Positions 60,914-64,000 of a DNA stretch of 64,000 nt are shown one piece after another; within the stretch, counting starts at the first letter, position 1; each line of letters opens with the position of its first letter. Made by a program: the position numbers and the translations under genes. The notes below the pieces were generated by a model that saw only the letters and a program-made list of their open reading frames with translations, was not told the origin of the DNA and ran no database searches. This DNA comes from an uncultured Bacteroidales bacterium (GTDB taxonomy: Bacteria > Bacteroidota > Bacteroidia > Bacteroidales > Paludibacteraceae). The stretch covers positions 1 to 64,000 of the forward strand of contig ONJT01000002.1 of NCBI GenBank assembly GCA_900318245.1, in the 5' to 3' direction.

Positions 60914-62181
60914 TATTTCTCCTCTAGACGTTTGTTGATATCGTCGAGTTGCTTCTTGAGCTCATTGATCTTCGACTGCAGACCGTCGACTAACTTATTG
61001 GCCGTCTTTGATTTGGCAGTAAAGAAGAGGATATTGTTCTCTGCTACCTTGATCTCCTGACGCAGGCGCTCGCGGATGCGAAGCAGTTGGTCCTCGGTCT
61101 TGGCGATGCGTTGCTCTGCGCGTTGCTCCGCACGGGCCTTGCGCTGCTCTTCGCGTGCTTTGCGTTGTTCTTCACGCGCTTTGCGCTGCTCTGCTCGGGC
61201 CTTCCACTCCTCACGACGGGTCTTGAAATACGCATTCTTCGCCTGGAAGAACTCGTCGCATAAGGTACGGTACTGGTCGTAGATAGACTGGTTGAATTTC
61301 TTCGGGGCAAAACCGATCTTACGCCATTCAGCCTGAATCTCTTGCACCTGCTTAGTGGTCTCTTCCCACACTTTCGCGCCTTCTTGCTTTGCTTGCTCTG
61401 TCGCGTTGTTCAGGAGTTCGGTGAGTTGGGCTACCAGCGCTTGCTTGCGCTCGAGGTTCTCTTTCTCTTTGGCGTGGATATTATCGAAATAAGCCTGATG
61501 TTTCTTATTGATGACCGACGAAGCGGTCTTGAAGCGATTCCAGATCTCCTCGCGCAACTCACGGGCAACAGGTCCTATCTCTGCCCACTCGTCGTGGAGC
61601 TGCTGCAAGGCGCGGGAAGCCTCAACGATGTTCTCGTTGTTCTGCAGTTTCTCGGCTGCCTCGCACAATTTGGTCTTCAACTCGAGGTTCTTCTTGAAAT
61701 CGAGGTCGCGCAACTCAATATTGATCTTCACCAGGTCGTAGAACTGCTCTTGGCAGCGCTGGTATACTTTACGGATGTTTTGCGCCTCGGTAGCAGGAAC
61801 GGCTCCGATAGTTTTCCACTCCGCCTGCAGCGCTTTCATGCGCTCCGTAGCTGCTTTCCATTCTCCGTTCTCCAGGCCTGACTCACCGGATTCGACGATC
61901 GCCTTCATCTGCTCGAGGATGGCATTCTTGCGCTCCAGGTTCGCCTGCAGCTCCTGCGTAGCCTTTGCGGTGATCTCCGCCTTGCGCGTCTTATACTCCG
62001 TCAACAATTCTTTGAATTGCTGCTCCAAGGCTTCCTCTGCCTCTTTCGCTTCTTCTTCGACTTCTCCGGCCTCTTTGTAGAAGCGATTCTTGAGTTGATC
62101 CACTTGTTCTTTAATCTCCGTTACGTCTTGCGTCAAGAGGTTTTGGAGCTCCTCGATAATCTGTTGTCTGGTGCTTGCCAT
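60913..62181 (-). CDS. DUF349 coiled-coil protein
   Basis: A 422-residue, highly charged helical protein with several DUF349 repeats (each with W-x-x-I/A-G near the middle, e.g. LQAEWKTIGAVP, LHDEWAEIGPVA, IQAEWRKIGFAP). QRKAREEQRKAREEQRKARA near residue 345 comes from a DNA tandem. The function of DUF349 proteins is not settled. The stop overlaps the ftsE start by one base (TAATG). Confidence 0.9.
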   Translation of the reverse strand: MASTRQQIIEELQNLLTQDVTEIKEQVDQLKNRFYKEAGEVEEEAKEAEEALEQQFKELLTEYKTRKAEITAKATQELQANLERKNAILEQMKAIVESGESGLENGEWKAATERMKALQAEWKTIGAVPATEAQNIRKVYQRCQEQFYDLVKINIELRDLDFKKNLELKTKLCEAAEKLQNNENIVEASRALQQLHDEWAEIGPVARELREEIWNRFKTASSVINKKHQAYFDNIHAKEKENLERKQALVAQLTELLNNATEQAKQEGAKVWEETTKQVQEIQAEWRKIGFAPKKFNQSIYDQYRTLCDEFFQAKNAYFKTRREEWKARAEQRKAREEQRKAREEQRKARAEQRAEQRIAKTEDQLLRIRERLRQEIKVAENNILFFTAKSKTANKLVDGLQSKINELKKQLDDINKRLEEK

Positions 62182-62192
62182 AATTTCAAAAC

Positions 62193-62234
62193 ATTTTGCG
62201 CAGCAAAATTACAACAATTTTTTCACATGCGCAA
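62193..62234 (-). promoter_or_regulatory. Promoter of DUF349-ftsE-sufE
   Basis: On the minus strand: -33 TTGCGCATGTGA (62234-62223), -7 TAATTTTG (62211-62204). Inverted repeat ATTTTGC-GCA-GCAAAAT (62193-62209). Confidence 0.8.
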
Positions 62235-62259
62235 ATATTTTGACGAAAATTTACATTTT

Positions 62260-63570
62260 TTATAAAAATAGGACTAATCGAAGCGGACGAGACTCGTCAT
62301 CAGCCTTTTTGAATTGCAGGAGTATGGGGTCATCGGGTTTCGGCAGGCGCACACCTACCAACTCCGTCCAAGGAGAGAAGGTATCGGCTGCTTTCCGTTT
62401 GCGTTGAATAGCGCGTGTCGTCTCATTTTTACGTTTATGGTTCACGTTCGGCTGGAACGCTTCAATGATATGTTGCTGCTCCGCCAAGACGATCTGTTCG
62501 GCAGAGGCGACCAACAAAGCCTCGTTGGCTGCCCGGCTGCAATATTCGGCAAAACGGGTACGATCGGACTTACTCATGCCGAGTGCCACACTCTTGGACC
62601 GCTCCGGCGGATCTTTCTGCATCATCTTCCGCCACAGCGCACATTCGACCTCTTCCGAGATATAATACGGCTGCTCGGCCGGCACATAGACAAACCGCAG
62701 TTTCTTACCATGGATTCGAACCGAACGAGTAAGCGGCGGTTCTTCTTGGACCACTTGCAGCATCGGATCGTTCGGAAGAGTTAGGGCCACTCGAAAACCG
62801 ATATACTCCGTAGCAGTCTCCGGCGTGTACCAACGGCGCACAGAGATATGACTGTTTGCCACGCACTCATCATAACTACCGCCGCGTACAATACGATAAC
62901 TGCCAGTATCGGCGCCGCAGGGATTCGGCTGCGTGCTGAGCGTATAAGGACCGTAGAGATCCTGGCACCACTCCGACACATTGCCCGTCATATCGTACAA
63001 TCCTATTTCGTTCGCGTGCTTACTCCCTACCGCGTGCTTCCAGTTGCCGGAACAGGAGTAAGTCCACCCTACGCTATCCGGTTCATTCCCGCCGGCAAAA
63101 CGATAGGCTTTGCTCTTCTCGCCGCCCCGCGCCGCATATTCCCATTCAGCCTCGGTTGGCAAGCGGAACGGCAGGCCCGTGATGCTGTCCAAGCGCCGAA
63201 CGAACTCCTGGCAGTCGTACCATGAGACATATGAGACAGGCACCGTCGGATAACCGTTCGGCACGATGACCTCGCGCTCCGGCATCACCGCACGCCATAA
63301 CTGCACAGTCACTTCCGTGGTAGCAATATAATAAGGAGAAAGAAAAACAAGATGCGCCGGTTTGTCGCTGTATAAGTCTCTGTCCGTCTGGTCCAGCGTA
63401 GCACCCATCATAAACGAACCGCCTTCGATGCGTTGCATCGTAAGACCGATACCATTAACGTCTATTTCCAAGCGCTGCAACGAATCAGGTACAATCGGTT
63501 TATGCTTCCGCGCCATCACCGGCAGCACGGAAAGAAGGGAGAGAACAAATATGACGGCTCTTACACGCAC
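62260..63570 (-). CDS. Exported SUMF1/formylglycine-generating-enzyme domain protein
   Basis: A 436-residue protein with a signal peptide (VRAVIFVLSLLSVLPVMA). The SUMF1 fold spans residues 45-260: RIEGGSFMMGATLDQTDRDL, FRLPTEAEWEYAARGG, GLYDMTGNVSEWCQDLYGP, RIVRGGSYDE, YIGFRVAL. The catalytic cysteines of true FGE are not evident, so it is more like GldJ/GldK-type or non-enzymatic members. The C-terminal third is basic. The start is GTG at 63570; no ATG precedes the signal sequence. Confidence 0.85.
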   Translation of the reverse strand: MRVRAVIFVLSLLSVLPVMARKHKPIVPDSLQRLEIDVNGIGLTMQRIEGGSFMMGATLDQTDRDLYSDKPAHLVFLSPYYIATTEVTVQLWRAVMPEREVIVPNGYPTVPVSYVSWYDCQEFVRRLDSITGLPFRLPTEAEWEYAARGGEKSKAYRFAGGNEPDSVGWTYSCSGNWKHAVGSKHANEIGLYDMTGNVSEWCQDLYGPYTLSTQPNPCGADTGSYRIVRGGSYDECVANSHISVRRWYTPETATEYIGFRVALTLPNDPMLQVVQEEPPLTRSVRIHGKKLRFVYVPAEQPYYISEEVECALWRKMMQKDPPERSKSVALGMSKSDRTRFAEYCSRAANEALLVASAEQIVLAEQQHIIEAFQPNVNHKRKNETTRAIQRKRKAADTFSPWTELVGVRLPKPDDPILLQFKKADDESRPLRLVLFL

Positions 63571-63834
63571 GCCCTGGACTCAACAAATACTATGCCAAAG
63601 CGAGGGATTCGCCCCCCCGGTTCTCCTATAAGCCTTTTTGGTGCTGTTTTCTGCTCCTGAACAGCGGGTTAATATTTCAACACTTTTCTTCAAAATAATT
63701 TCATTTTTAATCAGTACACACCATTTCCAAACTTTTTCCAAAATTATTCCAACATTTAGAAAACCTATACAATTTCCAAAATAGAGGATTTTAAATGCAA
63801 ATTTAACAAATTCCGAAGATTCTTGCCCAAAAAC
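63571..63834. other. Gap between divergent SUMF1 and DUF3791 genes
   Basis: No gene. Read on the minus strand it contains GCTGTT/AACAGC (a hairpin around 63643-63665), a GC-rich stretch with GGGGGGGCG and a CGAATCCCTCG word that recalls a tRNA T-arm but has no tRNA around it, and TTTGGAAA-type repeats near 63725-63780. No promoter of the usual form for the SUMF1 gene is evident. Confidence 0.5.
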
Positions 63835-63883
63835 TTGCATATCTCGAAAAAAAGCTGTAACTTTGCAGCCAAAAGTTGCAAAG
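63835..63883 (+). promoter_or_regulatory. Promoter of the second DUF3791 gene
   Basis: -33 TTGCATATCTC (63835-63845), -7 TAACTTTG (63858-63865); CTTTGCA (63861-63867) pairs with TGCAAAG (63877-63883). Confidence 0.8.
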
Positions 63884-63891
63884 AGTTAGTT

Positions 63892-64000
63892 ATATGGACT
63901 TTAAAATACTGAATTTCACTATCTTTTGCGTCAATAATGTAGCATCGTTTTTGAACAAAAGTGCAAAAGACGTTTATCACGCTATGCAGAATGCAGGTAT
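63892..64000 (+). CDS. DUF3791 family protein, N-terminal part
   Basis: The frame is cut by the window end after 36 residues. ILNFTIFCVNNVASFLNKSA then KDVYHAMQNAG fits the start of DUF3791 proteins (FxxFCxExVA...S..EVY..l...G). It is probably the first gene of another toxin-like unit, as at 22187. Confidence 0.7.

Noticed and set aside
63595-63660. tRNA on the minus strand
   Set aside because: A CGAATCCCTCG word resembles a T-arm, but there is no acceptor stem, anticodon arm or D-arm in register.

Overview
The window is a contiguous piece of a Bacteroidales (Bacteroidota) chromosome. Evidence: promoters have the Bacteroidetes form (a TTGCATA-like -33 box and a TAnnTTTG -7 box); there is a type IX secretion pair porU-porV followed by ispF; the LptD is of the Bacteroidetes type; RF2 carries SPY instead of SPF; MurA has Asp in place of the active-site Cys. 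Housekeeping genes are around 50% GC, while several small accessory islands are clearly more AT-rich. No rRNA, tRNA or CRISPR array was recognised.

Layout. 1-2020: tail of an ion transporter, dedA, and a Wzz-like membrane protein. 2043-6688 (minus): a shortened division/wall cluster murC-ftsQ-ftsA-ftsZ. 6690-9700: accessory region with an MNT nucleotidyltransferase beside a HEPN remnant, a structured leader element, a small lipoprotein, an unrecognised gene, and an island of palindromic repeats. 9716-17841: 2-hydroxyacid dehydrogenase, lipoprotein, pepT, gcvT, patatin, and two tandem acyl-CoA ligases. 17888-22041 (minus): nadE-murB-murA. 22128-24800: a DUF3791/DUF3990 toxin-like module, a second structured leader with an exported protein, and a second palindrome island. 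24806-30564: prfB, C1 peptidase, yigZ-like gene, acyltransferase, coaD, S41 protease. 30590-33508 (minus): steroid 5-alpha-reductase, OYE reductase and SDR. 33597-43737: eamA, dnaE, nadD, and the minus operons prmA/folC/gmk and yicC/mnmE. 43740-48000: an AT-rich O-acetylation island (MBOAT + SGNH) bounded by structured elements, then a third palindrome island. 48087-58524: lptD, slyD, der, an FAH-like gene, porU, porV. 58530-63570: ispF, a small protein, aroK, then sufE, ftsE, a DUF349 protein and an SUMF1 protein on the minus strand. The window ends inside a second DUF3791 gene.

How the genes work together. murC/ftsQ/ftsA/ftsZ and nadE/murB/murA supply peptidoglycan precursors and the divisome. 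LptD builds the outer membrane. PorU and PorV are the sortase and shuttle of type IX secretion. The 5-alpha-reductase/OYE/SDR trio is organised like a steroid or bile-acid reducing pathway. MBOAT plus SGNH form an O-acyltransferase pair.

The strongest candidate for something undescribed is a three-copy leader element at 7350-7547, 23106-23279 and 47140-46935 (minus). It consists of a short conserved H-type pseudoknot with an A-rich connector, whose second stem covaries between copies, then a spacer of 26-34 nt, then a long nested hairpin of unrelated sequence, then a gene for an exported or membrane protein. In two copies a toxin-like module lies between the promoter and the pseudoknot. Around this the genome carries a family of perfect short palindromes (arm ending in AT, any three bases, AT, complementary arm), promoters whose -7 box is part of an inverted repeat that covaries, and short tandem or palindromic inserts placed in frame inside conserved enzymes.
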